Origin: Sodiomyces alkalinus F11 | Taxonomy: Eukaryota; Ascomycota; Sordariomycetes; Glomerellales; Plectosphaerellaceae | Reading direction: 5' to 3' | Assembly: GCF_003711515.1 (NCBI RefSeq) | Contig: NW_021167082.1 | Coordinates: 1,482,111-1,546,110 of the forward strand | DNA length: 64,000 nucleotides | Part shown: piece by piece, positions 36,619-48,126 of the stretch | How positions within the stretch are numbered: position 1 is the stretch's first letter | How the letters are laid out: each line of letters starts with the position of its first letter | Made by a program: the position numbers and the translations under genes | Notes under the pieces: generated by a model | What the model saw: only the letters and a program-made list of their open reading frames with translations | Told to the model about the DNA's origin: nothing | Database searches by the model: none

Positions 36619-37129
36619 TATTACGGCTAGTAAGACAAGGCCCGGGCCGGGCCTGCTACGGGACCCTAGGTCTTAAGTATAGGCACCACTATAGCATAGA
36701 GGGCAAGCTAAGTCAGGAGGAACGCGGGTCATATACGCGGACACGTGACTACCGGATCGAAGGACTTAATAGATAATCCCTATAATCCGAAGGGATTATC
36801 CAGGACAACCTATAATCCCAAAAGGATTATAGTGGGAGGGCATCGATCCGGGCGCCGGAAATACATATATATACTAGAGTATCCTAGGTCTTACTTCTAC
36901 TAGGGAATAAGATATCGATTAATCTAAGTCTTCACCTGGACTATTAGTCTACGCCTGACTCTATCTTATGAAGAAGACGCCTAGTCTTTACAACGTAACT
37001 ACGACTAAAACACTACGAACGATAGTTACTACTCTTTAGTTATCATCCTCTCTTACTCTTAAGAACTAAACCCTACGCCTATCCCCTATCGTCCACTATA
37101 ACTATAGAGGATCGGAAGCCGACGTAACA
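36619..37129 (+). repeat. 3' LTR
   Basis: 511 bp starting TATTACGG and ending GACGTAACA. It pairs with the 5' LTR at 29894-30404. Confidence 0.9.
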
Positions 37130-37134
37130 CTACC
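37130..37134. repeat. 3' target-site duplication (CTACC)
   Basis: Second copy of the five bases preceding the 5' LTR. Confidence 0.85.
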
Positions 37135-38362
37135 TTACCTAGTCTATTAGAGTTATTATCTAACTAGTTTATTATAAGGGGCTTATCGGACTTAGCGTAG
37201 CCCTTTAGCGATTTAACCGACTACCGGAAAACGGGTTTATATATAAACTCTTCCTTCCACGTAAAATACACACCGCGCTTAGTAATTTTAGTGCGAAAGA
37301 AGTTCTTGGCTTAAGAGAACCCTTCGTTAGCGATAACGCCTTCGGCTAGCGCCTTCGCGAGTAAGTAAGAGACGGGGCAGATCACGGGCAGGTCTTCCTC
37401 GATAAAGAGGAAGTTAGTGGGCCGTTACTGCCTCTCGTGGCCCTTATAGAATCGGAAGAGCACCGATATAGCTAGCCGGTCTCTACCGCCGTTATCGAAA
37501 GGGTCTTACATAATCCATAACTTAATATCCTCCTAGTAAAGGACCTTTTTCGCCTAGGTTATCCTAATATCGTCCTTACCGTATACCTAGCAGGGACCCT
37601 AGGGCGGCGGAATATTATCGTCCTCGCTTAGATTAGTAAAAGCGTTATAGGGATCGTGGTATTCTTCTTTTAATACCTTCTATTCTCGAATATTATAGTA
37701 GACAAGCTTATAGCGTTAAGCGCTAGTAAATATAAGGAAGTATCGGAGAGTCGTATCGTCGAGGCGGTCGAGGCTAATACTAAACTGCCTCTTCTAGTCG
37801 CGTACCTATAGAAAGTAAGATAGGTAAAGGTATACGTCGGGTCTAATATAATTCTTAATCTTCGGCTTAGTCCTTAGCTTATACTTACGCTTAATAAAGT
37901 CGGTAATATAATTAAGCGCGTGTGTTTATAAGGCCTTATCGACGGCGAGGTTAGTATACTTCTTATAGACTATATAGGTCTCGAAGATATACCTCTTAAT
38001 CGTTAACCTGGCTCCGACTTTAGAGCCTTATCGTTTAAGGCAATACTTAATAAAGCTCTTAAGTAGGCCTCGCTTATCGTAGGTTAGACCCTTAAGCTTA
38101 TCCCGCTAACCCTCTTTATACTTTATCCAGAGATAGAACTTCTTCTATCGTCGCTAGCCCTAAACGATATTACGGTCGTATGCTTTCGAATATCGCGGCC
38201 TAATAGGACGGCGAGTATTAGCCTTCTCTATAGCGGCATGTAGCTCGCCTAGGGTAATCTCTAATACGTCCGATAGGTCGCTATCGGCAAAGTCCTATTA
38301 GACGCGATATAAGAGTAGGTCTATATCTATATCTACGAAACGAGCAGCAGTATACTAGAAGT
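37130..38362 (-). pseudogene. N-terminal half of the RIPed DUF3435-type tyrosine recombinase
   Basis: Read leftwards from about 38362, one frame can be followed to the Gypsy insertion with RIP-type stops. It contains FVDIDIDLLLYRV, DLSDVLEITLGELHAAIEKA, ARLTIKRYIFETYIVY, RQFSISLDRLDDTTLRYFL, DPFDNGGRDRLAISVLF, NFLFIEEDLPVICPVSYLLA and GVYFTWKEEFIYKPVFR. This matches the layout of DUF3435 proteins ahead of the YxxRRG box. The exact start is lost, and no clean ATG context remains in the flank to 38.6 kb. The gene is transcribed away from the core genes and into the accessory compartment. With the other half it would encode roughly 900 residues. All sequence between this and the tyrosyl-tRNA synthetase gene is short. 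Confidence 0.75.
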
Positions 38363-39046
38363 GGGGAGATATACTTAGAGGGACTCGACGGGAGTATAGG
38401 GCATAGTACCTTTAGAGAGGGGAGAGGACCCGGGTAGCTCCTGGGAGAGAGTAACCTTTTAACTCCGTCGAATATAGCCAGTTTACCGTTTTTTGTATTA
38501 GTCCTCGAGGGCGATAATAAGTACCTTTATGGGTAGGCAGTATATTCGTGCCGCTCCTAGAGTATATATTTTCTTGGCGACTTATACTTACCGGGGGTGC
38601 TCGAGGGGACTAAAACCTATAGCCGCTGGCGTCCAAAAGCGGTCCCCTAGGCAGCGGCACACGCACTTAGCACGGAGTACGAAGAGCAAATGAGAGGCTA
38701 GCTTTATCACGTGGCATGGTCCGTACTCCGTAGGTACTTCGAACTTGTAATTTTTCTCTCCGATAAACGGGAAATTCGAGTCACGTGGCTTCATATCCGA
38801 TAAGAACGGTTGCACCTGCCACCGCCACTGGCAATGTGGCGGCCCGGCCGATGGTGGGGTTCGCGGGGCAGGAACTCCGTTGCCCATATTATCGTCGGAA
38901 ACCCCGCGGGCGTGCAACTGTGAGTCAGGGCAGTTGATCTCAGGGGATTGAATAGAAGTAACGCGTCCATCCAGAGCGATTCGACCCGAATTTTTACAAC
39001 ACAACCAGACACACGACTTTCGAGGATTGCAGGGTCGCCCGTCATC
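38363..39046. other. Boundary between accessory and core compartments
   Basis: Composition changes from TA-rich, RIPed sequence (to about 38.6 kb) to normal sequence. The stretch holds the 5' flank of both the recombinase (leftwards) and the tyrosyl-tRNA synthetase (rightwards), including a TACTCCGTA copy near 38723. No inverted repeat or target duplication could be matched within the window. Confidence 0.5.
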
Positions 39047-40668
39047 ATGGCACCGCAGACGAAAGAGGAGAAGCTCGCTCTCATTAACGAGAACCTCGAG
39101 GAGGTCCTCGACCCTCAGATCATTGAAGAGGTCCTGGACTCGGGTCGCAACGTGAAAATTTACTGGGGTAGGGTTCTCGCGCGTTTCCCTTCTTCCTTCT
39201 TCTCCTTTTCTCCCCTTCTCGTATTTCGTTTTGGCGGCATAATACTCACCTACTGTGAATCCGTACTCTGTAGGAACCGCCACCACGGGAAGACCTCACT
39301 GCGGCTACTTCGTCCCCGCCACCAAGATCGCGCAGTTCCTGGCCGCGGGGTGCGAAGTCACCATCCTGCTCGCCGACATCCACGCGTTCCTCGACAACCT
39401 CAAGGCGCCCCTCGAGCTCGTCAACCAGCGTGCCAAGTACTATGAATTCATCATTACGTCGATGCTCAAGGCCGTGGGCGTGCGGACGGAGCAGCTCCAG
39501 TTCATCTACGGAAGCTCGTACCAGAAGAACGCCGACTACGTCATGGACGTCTACCGGCTGAGCTCGGTGGTGTCGGAGCACGACGCGAAACGCGCCGGCG
39601 CCGAGACGGTCAAGCAATCGAACAATGCGCCGCTGAGCGGTCTCCTGTATCCCATTCTGCAGATCCTGGACGAGGAATACCTGAAGGTTGATGTTCAGTT
39701 TGGAGGTGGGTGCACTCGAGTCTCCTGTGCGGGCAGGGACGGTTCGATGCTAATAGGGGGAACAACACATTGGCTAGGTCGCGATCAAAGGAAGCTGTTT
39801 GTGGCAGCAAAGGACTGGCTTCCCAAGCTTGGATACAAAGAGGTATGTTGTTACTCTGAGAAGGGGGGGGGGGGGCGCGTTTGTCACCAGGATGCGATTG
39901 CTAACATTATATTCCCAGCGCGCTCATTTGATCAACCCGATGGTGCCAGGCCTCCACGGTGGTAAGATGAGCTCGAGTGACGAGGGTAAGCGCCAGAATA
40001 TCTCTTTCCCCTTTGAAGTGTAAAAAAGAAAAGAAAAAAAAAAGTTGAACCTAACGACGCGCAACAGACAGCAAGATCGATCTCCTCGACCCCCCCGAGG
40101 TCATCACCAAGAAGATCCGCAAAGCCGAAGCGGCCCCCCGGGTCACCGAAGGCAACGGACTGCTAGCCTTTGTCGAATACGTGCTATTGCCCACGTCGGC
40201 ACTCCTCGGCCAAAAGGAGTTCCGCGTTGACCGACACGAGCAAGAGCCGCTCATATACACAGATGCGAAGAAGCTATACGAGGACTATGCGAACGAAGTG
40301 GTAAGTGGGTCGGGGCGGCGGCGGCGGGGGGGAAAAAGGCTTCTTCATGTGGCGGTGTGCTAACGCTCTTCTTCTTTCAGCTCACGCCCCAGATGCTCAA
40401 GCCGGCATTGTCCAAGGCGCTCATTGAGCTGACGGCGCCGATCCGCGCGGCGTTCGAGGCCTCGGCCGAGTGGCAGGAGGTGACAACAAAGGCCTACCCG
40501 CCACCGGAGGAGAAGAAGAAGAAGGTCAAGAAGGTCAAGAATAAGGGCACACACTACCCCGTTCGGCCGAAGGATGCCCAGGGGCAGGATGGGGTGCCGG
40601 CCGAGGAACAACAAGAACAACAACCAGCGCAGAGCCAAGAGGCGGGTCCGGAAGAGAAGGCTGCATGA
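39047..40668 (+). CDS. TYS1: Tyrosyl-tRNA synthetase, cytosolic
   Basis: Class I aminoacyl-tRNA synthetase that charges tRNA-Tyr in the cytosol. Six exons: 39047-39167, 39274-39705, 39778-39842, 39919-39985, 40068-40300 and 40381-40668. All introns have canonical borders and phases. The HIGH-type motif is PHCGY in [12 protein letters not shown] and the KMSKS-type motif is KMSSS in [12 protein letters not shown]. The tyrosine-pocket segments YEFIITSML and [11 protein letters not shown] are present (the residue after FGG is Arg rather than the more usual Val or Cys). The C-terminal extension is lysine-rich ([12 protein letters not shown]) then Gln/Glu-rich, as in fungal and animal cytosolic enzymes. 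The start ATG follows a pyrimidine/purine leader and fits the family N-terminus ([13 protein letters not shown]). The gene is intact although it lies only about 0.5 kb from RIPed DNA. Confidence 0.95.
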
Positions 40669-41273
40669 GCTTTGCATATGATGTTTAAGAATTCGAAAAG
40701 CGGAAAAAAGAACAGGCGTCAAGGTAGAGAATTTTCATCGTCATGGTCAAGGAACGCGAAGGTGAACGAAGGCTGGGACTTGCTATGCCGTACTTGTTAT
40801 TCGTTTGTGCCGAAATGATGGTCGTTGGCACCTCGCACTTTGTCGGGGTTGCTACGTAGACATAGAATCGCCAACAACCTGGAAGACAGCATGGTTGCTC
40901 GACTCGAGCTTCAGAAGATCAAGGACCAATGATGAACGGATATCTGGATCGTTCATTTCTTAGTCAGCATGCCTTGAAATAACGAATTGCAATGTCTGAA
41001 CCTTTAATAAAAGGTCGATGGATCGATCCCCGTGTCCCACTCTCATCACATCATCGCAAGATGGCGAGAGGCTGGGGGGTTTTTTGCCATTAGATTTATC
41101 GTCGCATTTAAAGAGGTGGGGGACAGGCGAGGAGGGGGGGCGTGAAGCGGAGACCTAGGACCTCCCCCTCCCACCCACCTAGGCGACTCATTCCCTCATC
41201 TCGACTCACATACCACTCTTCTCCCAAGTTCTGATGACTTCTCTGAGCACATGGTGTTACTATTGATCGAAAA
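40669..41273. other. Intergenic region between TYS1 and the FMO gene
   Basis: 3' flank of the synthetase gene and upstream region of the monooxygenase gene. Nothing beyond short low-complexity tracts is visible. Confidence 0.4.
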
Positions 41274-42731
41274 ATGGGATCCTCCATCGGTAGAGATTTC
41301 GCGGTCAAGACAGTGGCCATTATTGGAGCCGGGCCTTGTGGCCTCTCGACAGCCAAGTATCTGTTGGATCGGGGCTGCTTCCAGTCCATCGTCATCTTCG
41401 AACAACAGGCCGAAGTGGGCGGCATATGGCGCTATAGTCGGGAGACGCCCAGGCCGCCTCCGATTCCTCAGACCGACCCATTCTATCCGCCCGATCCACC
41501 TCTGCCGCCCGAGCACGACGGGGGAGGGGCGGCGGCAACACGCAAAGCGCCCACGTACACGACGCCCATGTACGAGAGGCTGCACGCCAATATACCCAAG
41601 ACGCTGATGCAGTACCACGACGAACCGTTCCCAGACGATTCGTGGATCTTTCCGTCCCGGCAAGACATCCTACAGTACGTGGTACGCTACGCCGAGGAAA
41701 TCCGCCACCTCATCAAGTTCTGCTTCCGCGTCGACAAGGTCTCCCTGCGGCAAGAGGAGGGCGGGCGGCGCGACCAGTGGGACGTCGAGGCCGCATCCAC
41801 CGTGACGCCGGGCGAGACATTTTCGGGGACGTTCGACGCCGTGGTGGTCGCCAACGGGCACTACGCCACCCCGTTCATCCCGGCCGTGGAGGGCATCGAG
41901 GCCTTCCACGCGGCGCACCCGGGCGTCATCACGCACTCGAAAAGCTACAGGTCTCCCGGTCCCCTGGCGGGGAAGAAGGTGGTCGTGGTCGGCAACGGGC
42001 CCTCGGGACTCGACGTCGCGCGGCAGGTCAGCGAGGTCGCGGCACGCACGCTGCTGTCGGTCCGTGGTACGCCCACGCCGGCCGACAAGCTGGCGCACGT
42101 GCGGGCGGACGAGGTGGCCGAGATCGACGCCTTCTTGCCCGGGAGGACACGGGCCATCCGGCTCAAGGACGGGACGGTGGAGGAAGGGGTCGACGCGGTG
42201 GTGTACTGCACGGGTTTCCTGTTCAGTTACCCTTTCCTCGTGCCGGACCTGGCGCACGGGTTGCTGACGACCGGTCATGGCGTGCACGGGCTGTACCAGC
42301 ACGTGTTCCTGAGGCGGCACCCCACGCTGGCGTTCGTGGGGCTCCTGGTCAAGGCGGTGCCGTTCCAGATCTCCGAGGCGCAGGGGGCGGCGGTGGCGGC
42401 GGTGTGGGCTGGTGCGTTACGGCTGCCGTCGGAGGAGGAGATGGAGGCGTGGGAGAGGCGGCTGGCGGAGGCGAAGGGGGAAGCGTTGCATACGTTTGCG
42501 AAGCATGGGGATGATGGCTTGTACATTAACGAACTGCACGACTGGGTGATGACGGCGTGGTCGTCGGCGGGGCAGAGGAAGAAGCCTCCGTATTGGGGAG
42601 AAGAGACGATGTGGGAACGGGGCATCATAGCGGATGCCAAGATGCGATTTGAAAAGCAAGGCGGGAATCGTCCAGCGAGGACTCTGGCGGAGCTTGGGTA
42701 TGTGTTTCCTGGGGGGCATTCTCCGAATTAA
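41274..42731 (+). CDS. Flavin-containing monooxygenase (FMO1-like)
   Basis: Single-exon gene, 485 residues. FAD-binding Rossmann motif GAGPCGLSTA at ~18-27 followed by an acidic strand end (IVIFEQQAEVGGIW); FMO signature segment ending HSKSYR at ~222; NADP-binding motif VGNGPSGLD at ~240; and the C-terminal YCTGFLFSYPFL segment at ~313, all in the expected order. These enzymes use FAD and NADPH to oxygenate soft nucleophiles such as thiols and amines. The yeast homologue oxidises small thiols in redox balance. A Pro/Gly-rich insertion lies at ~65-90 (PPPIPQTDPFYPPDPPLPP). The substrate is not deducible. Confidence 0.9.
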   Translation: MGSSIGRDFAVKTVAIIGAGPCGLSTAKYLLDRGCFQSIVIFEQQAEVGGIWRYSRETPRPPPIPQTDPFYPPDPPLPPEHDGGGAAATRKAPTYTTPMYERLHANIPKTLMQYHDEPFPDDSWIFPSRQDILQYVVRYAEEIRHLIKFCFRVDKVSLRQEEGGRRDQWDVEAASTVTPGETFSGTFDAVVVANGHYATPFIPAVEGIEAFHAAHPGVITHSKSYRSPGPLAGKKVVVVGNGPSGLDVARQVSEVAARTLLSVRGTPTPADKLAHVRADEVAEIDAFLPGRTRAIRLKDGTVEEGVDAVVYCTGFLFSYPFLVPDLAHGLLTTGHGVHGLYQHVFLRRHPTLAFVGLLVKAVPFQISEAQGAAVAAVWAGALRLPSEEEMEAWERRLAEAKGEALHTFAKHGDDGLYINELHDWVMTAWSSAGQRKKPPYWGEETMWERGIIADAKMRFEKQGGNRPARTLAELGYVFPGGHSPN

Positions 42732-42734
42732 TCG

Positions 42735-44064
42735 GGGGGTATGCATCTGTAGACGTGTAGACTCCATACAAGAAGATAAGGTAGACAATGATGGGATTGT
42801 GTCCAAGGTGAAACCGTGAAAGTGAGGCAGTTTAAGAAGAACTGCCTAAGGTACCTATAGGTAGGTACCTTACTAAAGCGAGATACCTGGGATTCTCGGG
42901 TCGATCTCACGATACCATCATGCTACCATCATGCACGCACCTGCACGGGTACGTACCTGTTCTCGCGTACAAGACAATACGTACTTGTACAAAGTGGGTA
43001 ATCCGACAGGCCCCCCTAAGATCCCGCCCGGTTTCTATGGCGCCGTAATGATGCCCACATGTATATGTACTTGGTACTCCTCCAGGCAGCTGAGTAAGGT
43101 AGAAAGTACGAACCTGGAAGTAAAACAACACAACTCCATCCGCTGGGTAGCAACCCCAATCTTCGACCCGGTCCCGGTGGTAGAATACCTTCATTCTCCC
43201 TCTTCCATTATCCCAACCATTCACTTTTCCTCCGATTTCTTTTCCTTGTTCTTGTCCCGTTTGCCATGTCTTAACTTCTTTTTTTGTCTTGCTTTTGTTT
43301 GAAACCAAAAGACACATCGTCATTCGCTCGTTGAATCCCCCCTCTCTTTCATTTCCATCTCCATCTCCATCTCTTCTATCGCGAAACCATCTCGAACCCC
43401 AGCCTTCCGACCTCATCTTCGCCCTTCATCTCGTCCTCATTCTCGTTCCAGGCATTGACCAGTCTATTGCATTTCCGACCACTCGAATTCCACCTCGCCT
43501 GGGATCCGCCATCGTCCATCACCAACCAGAGTCACCAACCTGGGTCCTGCGGCTACCCGACATTATCCGATCATTGCCTCTGCTTCCTTCCCTCTCTTAC
43601 CCTTTCTTTCGGTCAAGGGTTCTATCATCGCCTTGAAGGACGTACAACGTTTGGGTTGGGGACCTGCATATGCACACCATCAGCCTCAGCGTCGGAGCCG
43701 TGACATTCTGACCCTTTGTCTTCTTTCTACTCCTGCTCCTGCTCCTGCTCGCCGTGCTCTGGCCTGGCACTACAAATAACTGCCGCCATCTTCGTCGCCC
43801 AGATCGCAAATTACCCCCGATCCATGATGACGACCATTACAGACCTGTCACCTCCGTTTGTAGCCTGAACGAACGCTGGCTTCCATCACCGCGGGTCGTT
43901 TCCACCGCATCTCCTCTCGAGCTTGAGACGAAAAGAAGCATGGCTCTGGCCCCGTCCGCGCCTTGACGAGCCCATTTCATCGATCGAATCATGCCTCCCC
44001 ATTCTTCAGGAGACACCATCGATCAATCAGCCCACTAACACTCCAGCAAAGCAAAACTCTCGCC
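42735..44064. other. Intergenic region and pyrimidine-rich 5' leader of the KAR9-like gene
   Basis: Contains short tandem variants of GGTACCT/AGGTACC near 42850-42870 and a long CT-rich stretch from about 43180 to 44060, typical of fungal promoters and untranslated leaders. No gene is supported. Confidence 0.4.
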
Positions 44065-46785
44065 ATGCCCGACCACGCACCGACATCTATCCTCCCCGGT
44101 CCGGGGCATAAGCTCAAGCCTTCGTCCCGGCGCCAATACCGCCATTCCGACGAGCACTCCCCCACGCGATCCCGCATCCACGACGAACTTCTAAGCCAGC
44201 TGACCCCAATGTCTGCCGTCGACGTCCTGCAGCATCCCACGCCGTCGCTCAAGGCCTGCCTCGACGCATCGACCGCAAACGAACAAGACTTTGCCATGCG
44301 CACAGCCGTCGCCAGCCAGAAGACATACGAGTGGCTCGACGAAATGTCCGAGTGGCCTTGGCCGGCCATGGGGGGCTCGGCCGGCTTCGAGGCGCCCGTG
44401 GCCAGGAGGTTGAAGCTATCACTGAACAAGGGCTCGGCGCCGGGTGACCGAGGGCAGGATCCGGAATATTCGGGCTATCTTCCGACTCGGGACGTCATAC
44501 AGTACGAGCGCAGGTTGGAGGAGATCGCCCACGATCTGGACGAGCTGGAAGTCGACGAGATCAAGACCCACATCCTGCACAACCATATCCTCCCGCTTTC
44601 CAGGCCCGGCACCCCCGTGTCCGACAATCGCTCCATCGTATCGCTCTCCGCATACAACCACCTAGACGACCTGACAGCCGTCGTCACAGCCATCATCGTC
44701 CAGGCCCTGCCTAACCTCGCCAGGCTCGCCCGTCTATTGTCCGTCTGGCAAATACGTCTCTCCGTCCTGCAACGAATCCCTTCGCTACTCTCCTCCCTAT
44801 CCGACGCCGAGGTCGCTCTGCAGTCAGGATGGAACGTCATCTCCGCCTCCAAAAAGAGGCACTCCGTAGCAGCAGCACCAACTGGAGGTCCGGACGCCTC
44901 TGGAAACCCGGGAACGTCGCCCGCCTTGACCGAGAAGGACTTTGGCATCATGAGGGCTGTGCTGCAAAAGAAGATCGCGACGGCCGCTCGAATCATGGAC
45001 ACCATGCTTGACAGCCTCGAAGGCGTACCGGACACTCTACCGGACTCGTGGGTCACCCGTATGGACAACCTCGAGCACGGTTACGCTGCTTGGCATGCCG
45101 CCTGTGAGGCGAAGATCCGCGGCGCCGAGTGGCTTCTTACGACACAAGTCGAAGTGAAGGCGAGGCCCATTGCGCCCGTTCCCATCTCCATCGCACCACC
45201 AGCCGACGGTGCAAGCGAGGGTCAAGGCCGTGACATGCACTCTCCTCCTACTCGACAATCCCACGCCTTGTCCTCCCAAGATACGGCCCTACCAGAGACG
45301 CCTGCCAGGAACCGCGAGTCCACGGCTGATGATAGTGCTCATGCCGATGCCAAGTCGGGACTTCACATGCGTGCACGGTCGCTCTGCCTCCCGGCGCCGT
45401 CAGAGTCACGGCCGGGACATTCTCGTCTCCACACTCCGGTTTCTTTTCACAGGCGGGATGTCTCATCCCACGACGGACCTGAGGATATGGATCCCATCAA
45501 AAGCCATCTACCGACACCGGTAGCGCAACAAAGGGAGGATTCCTCCGGCAGCTCCAATCATGGTAGCCCCCAGAGCGGAGGAGGAGGAGACTCCGACGAC
45601 GAACCCGAACTCCCGCCTCTCATACACAGGAGTCGCCGTTCTACCGGATCATCCTACTCCCCGACCATCATCCACGGTCAGACAAGCCCGATTGCGACCA
45701 GTGACATGCCGGAGATCTCGGCGTCCCCCCCATTACCACGCGACAAATTTCAGCCCACTGAAGCTGCTGTCGCCCCTCCTCTGCCTCGGTTGAGCACCAA
45801 TTCGGATAAAGACGAAGCAGAGGTCGAGCCCGAGCTCTCTCGGCGCAAGAACGATTCCGACATGGGGAGCCCTGCGAGTCCCCCAAGCTCACCCCCAACG
45901 TCGTTCAGATTCCGGGAGGATAGTGTCAACTCCCCAGATGACTCGGCCCTAGATGCAGATGACCTGACATCTAACTCCCTCCTGGACCCACCATCGTTCA
46001 TCGAAGAGGACATGGGCGAGTCATCCACCATGATGGAGGGCTCCTCCATGATTTCAGACGTGGGCGGGGACGATCAGCTCCAACAGCAGATTAGCCACCT
46101 CCTAGCATCCATCCCAGCCAACATCAAGCTGGCCGTATCCCCGACCAAAGTCAACCTCAACCCTCCCCCTCCCGACCTGCCCGTCCTCAGGGTCAAGAAA
46201 GGGGGCGGCCCCAAGGAACCCGTCGTCCGGCGTAGTGCGTCCGGGCTCTCGTCCCGCTCTTCCACCCGCGCCTCCACTCCAGCGTTCCTCCTCGCGCCAG
46301 CCTACGGAAGGAACCCGCGACCCCGGCGCCAGGGCCAGCAGGAAACCAAAGTCTACCACCTCTCCCGCACCACCGGCGAAGCCCCCATCAAGCTCCTCAT
46401 CCGCTGCGTCGGCGAGCGCGGCGAGCGCGTCATGGTCCGCGTCGGCGGCGGCTGGGCCGACCTGGGCGAGTACCTGAAGGAGTACGCCTCCCACCACGGC
46501 CGCCGCTCCGCCAACCTCGACTCGGCCGCCAAAATCGAGGTGCGCGACCTACCCCGCGTGGCTGCCCATTCCAGCCGCGCCGCCACCGCCAGCCCGCCCG
46601 CCCGTCCCGCCTCGGCCTTGGAACGCTCGCCCATGACGCCGCTCAACGTGCGGAAGACGAGGAGGTCCTTCGGCACGGCTGGCCTCCCCGTGGACGATTC
46701 CTGCGCCGGACATGGGTCCTCGGGCTTGCGACCCGCCGCCGCCGCCGCGTCTTTTCCTCCCCGCACGCCCGCCCCGCCGCAGCTG

Positions 46786-46836
<51 letters not shown>

Positions 46837-47103
46837 GATGGGGGCCCGGGGAGCGAAGCACCCCCTTCAGACGAATCAGCCAGATCGAGATCCAGTTCGC
46901 GGAGCTGGGGCGAGGAGGACAGTTCGCTGGGCCTGGCGGGCCCGACGGGCCGCAAGGTGGAGATCAGCGAGGAGAGCCGCGCCTGGGTCGAGAGCGTCAA
47001 GGAAAAGGTCCGGCTCGCGAGCGGGGAGCGGAAGCCCGAGGAGGGCAGGTTTGGCGAGTTGGGCCGCGTGGGCGCCACCAAGCGGCTCTTCAGGAAGGGG
47101 TGA
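44065..47103 (+). CDS. KAR9: KAR9-like cortical/microtubule protein with a GAR-type domain
   Basis: Single exon of 1012 residues from the ATG at 44065 (CGCCATGCC). An in-frame ATG at 43963 would add 34 unlikely residues. The N-terminal third matches the KAR9 family: SLKACLDASTANEQDFAMR, YEWLDEMSEWPWPAMGG, the DDLTAVVTAIIVQALPNLAR helix and LRLLS-type segments. A long Ser/Pro-rich disordered middle follows. At ~790-830 a segment VMVRVGGGWADLGEYLKEYA matches the GAR (GAS2-related) microtubule-binding domain. A glutamine run lies at ~907-924. KAR9 proteins link the plus ends of astral microtubules to actin and orient the spindle and nuclei. The GAR domain supports direct microtubule binding. Confidence 0.85.
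46779..46836 (+). repeat. CAG/CAA trinucleotide repeat (polyglutamine)
   Basis: In-frame run of CAR codons within the KAR9-like gene, about 18 glutamines, with interspersed CAA at its start. Confidence 0.9.
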
Positions 47104-48126
47104 TGATGATGTGCCATCTCGACTTGACGGGGTGTTGGCCTCTTTTCGTCATCATCATCATGCGCGGGAAACTTATCCCCTCAAACACGAAACCCATTAC
47201 GCATACGCCCCCTCTGATCTATCTTTTCACTCACTCTTTTCCCAACAAAACGAACCCCACGAGTATTGCTTTGACAATCTCCCGCATATAGTCTCAGTTG
47301 ACTCGTACACACACTCTCTCTCACACCCACTCATTGATGGACATTACATTACTTGCTCCTTTTTTGTCTCCTGTCCTTTCCTTTCATTTTGTTTGTCTCA
47401 CTGGTTTTACTCAACTCGAGCCAGAGGTATGGCGAAGGTTTCTTGGGGGTGGTGGCGGCGGCGGCGGTGGCGGCGGCTCATATTGGCATTAGCATCCAAA
47501 ATACCCACAGGTTTTTTCTTGTTTTTTTCTATCTAGTCTATCCTCCCCCCGTGTCCACGGCTAAGGAGTCAGTGAAAGAAGGCCTTCATGACAGTCAAAA
47601 GTGGAAAACAATAGTGTACTCAAGAGGCAAACCCGGCGTCGGAATAGTCAAGTCCAGAAGAGTAGACATTCCATTCTATGCAGCGACATATTGCAAAACA
47701 ACGTCTTCCCGTCTCACGATAACCGAAAGTCCCAAGGCGGTAGGTACTGAATAATGCGGGAAAGAAAAGGACCGTCTATGGTCCAAAGGAATTCCAAGGA
47801 AACTATGTATGGTATCTGTGTGACACATGTCAAGGACATGAAGCGCCATAACCCTCCGTCGCAAGACATAGAAAGCCAGTCTTGGGCCTCTCAAATGTCA
47901 GGAAAAAGAGAAAAGAAAAGGAAAAAATCCAGTGAGCCCCTTTACGGGGTTGCTCACATCCCAAAACGCCGACTTCATCCCAATAGACGTTACCCAACTC
48001 GGTCCTTGTTTTTCCCTCGCCCGTCTATAAGCATCCCTTGACCGGCTGTGCCCCTACCTCTAGTTTCTTTCTTTCTTTTCTTCACATCCAAGCGCAGCGA
48101 AGCTCATTTTCGGCCACATATCATGT
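47104..48126. other. Intergenic, convergent 3' regions
   Basis: 3' flanks of the KAR9-like gene and of malic enzyme. A short GGCGGC repeat is present near 47455. No gene is supported. Confidence 0.4.

Larger units (their letters stand above)
29894..37129 (+). mobile_element. Complete RIPed chromodomain Ty3/Gypsy retrotransposon (chromovirus)
   Basis: 7236 bp, bounded by two 511-bp LTRs and a CTACC duplication. Domains in order, all with RIP stops: gag (~30650-31560) ending in a degenerate zinc knuckle (KPGHYARD, cysteines partly lost); aspartic protease (LLDIGVVGNF, ~32605, where DTGA is expected); reverse transcriptase (~33300-33800) with YLDN at 33756-33767 in place of YxDD; RNase H (~34190-34550); integrase (~34640-35270) with zinc-finger remnants and DDE-type segments (IIDFVIGFL, TDRDKLFTS); and a C-terminal chromodomain (~35755-35905, VYEVERILDYRETLD). 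The domain order RT-RNH-IN is diagnostic of Ty3/Gypsy. An antisense ORF lies between pol and the 3' LTR. The element is nested inside the DUF3435 gene and is inactive. Confidence 0.93.

Noticed and set aside
38586..38600. TTAC at the compartment border as a Starship target site
   Set aside because: A four-base match is expected by chance and no second copy or terminal repeat can be seen in this window.
46353..47117. 254-codon minus frame with a polycysteine run
   Set aside because: Antisense of the KAR9-like gene. The cysteines are the complement of the CAG repeat.
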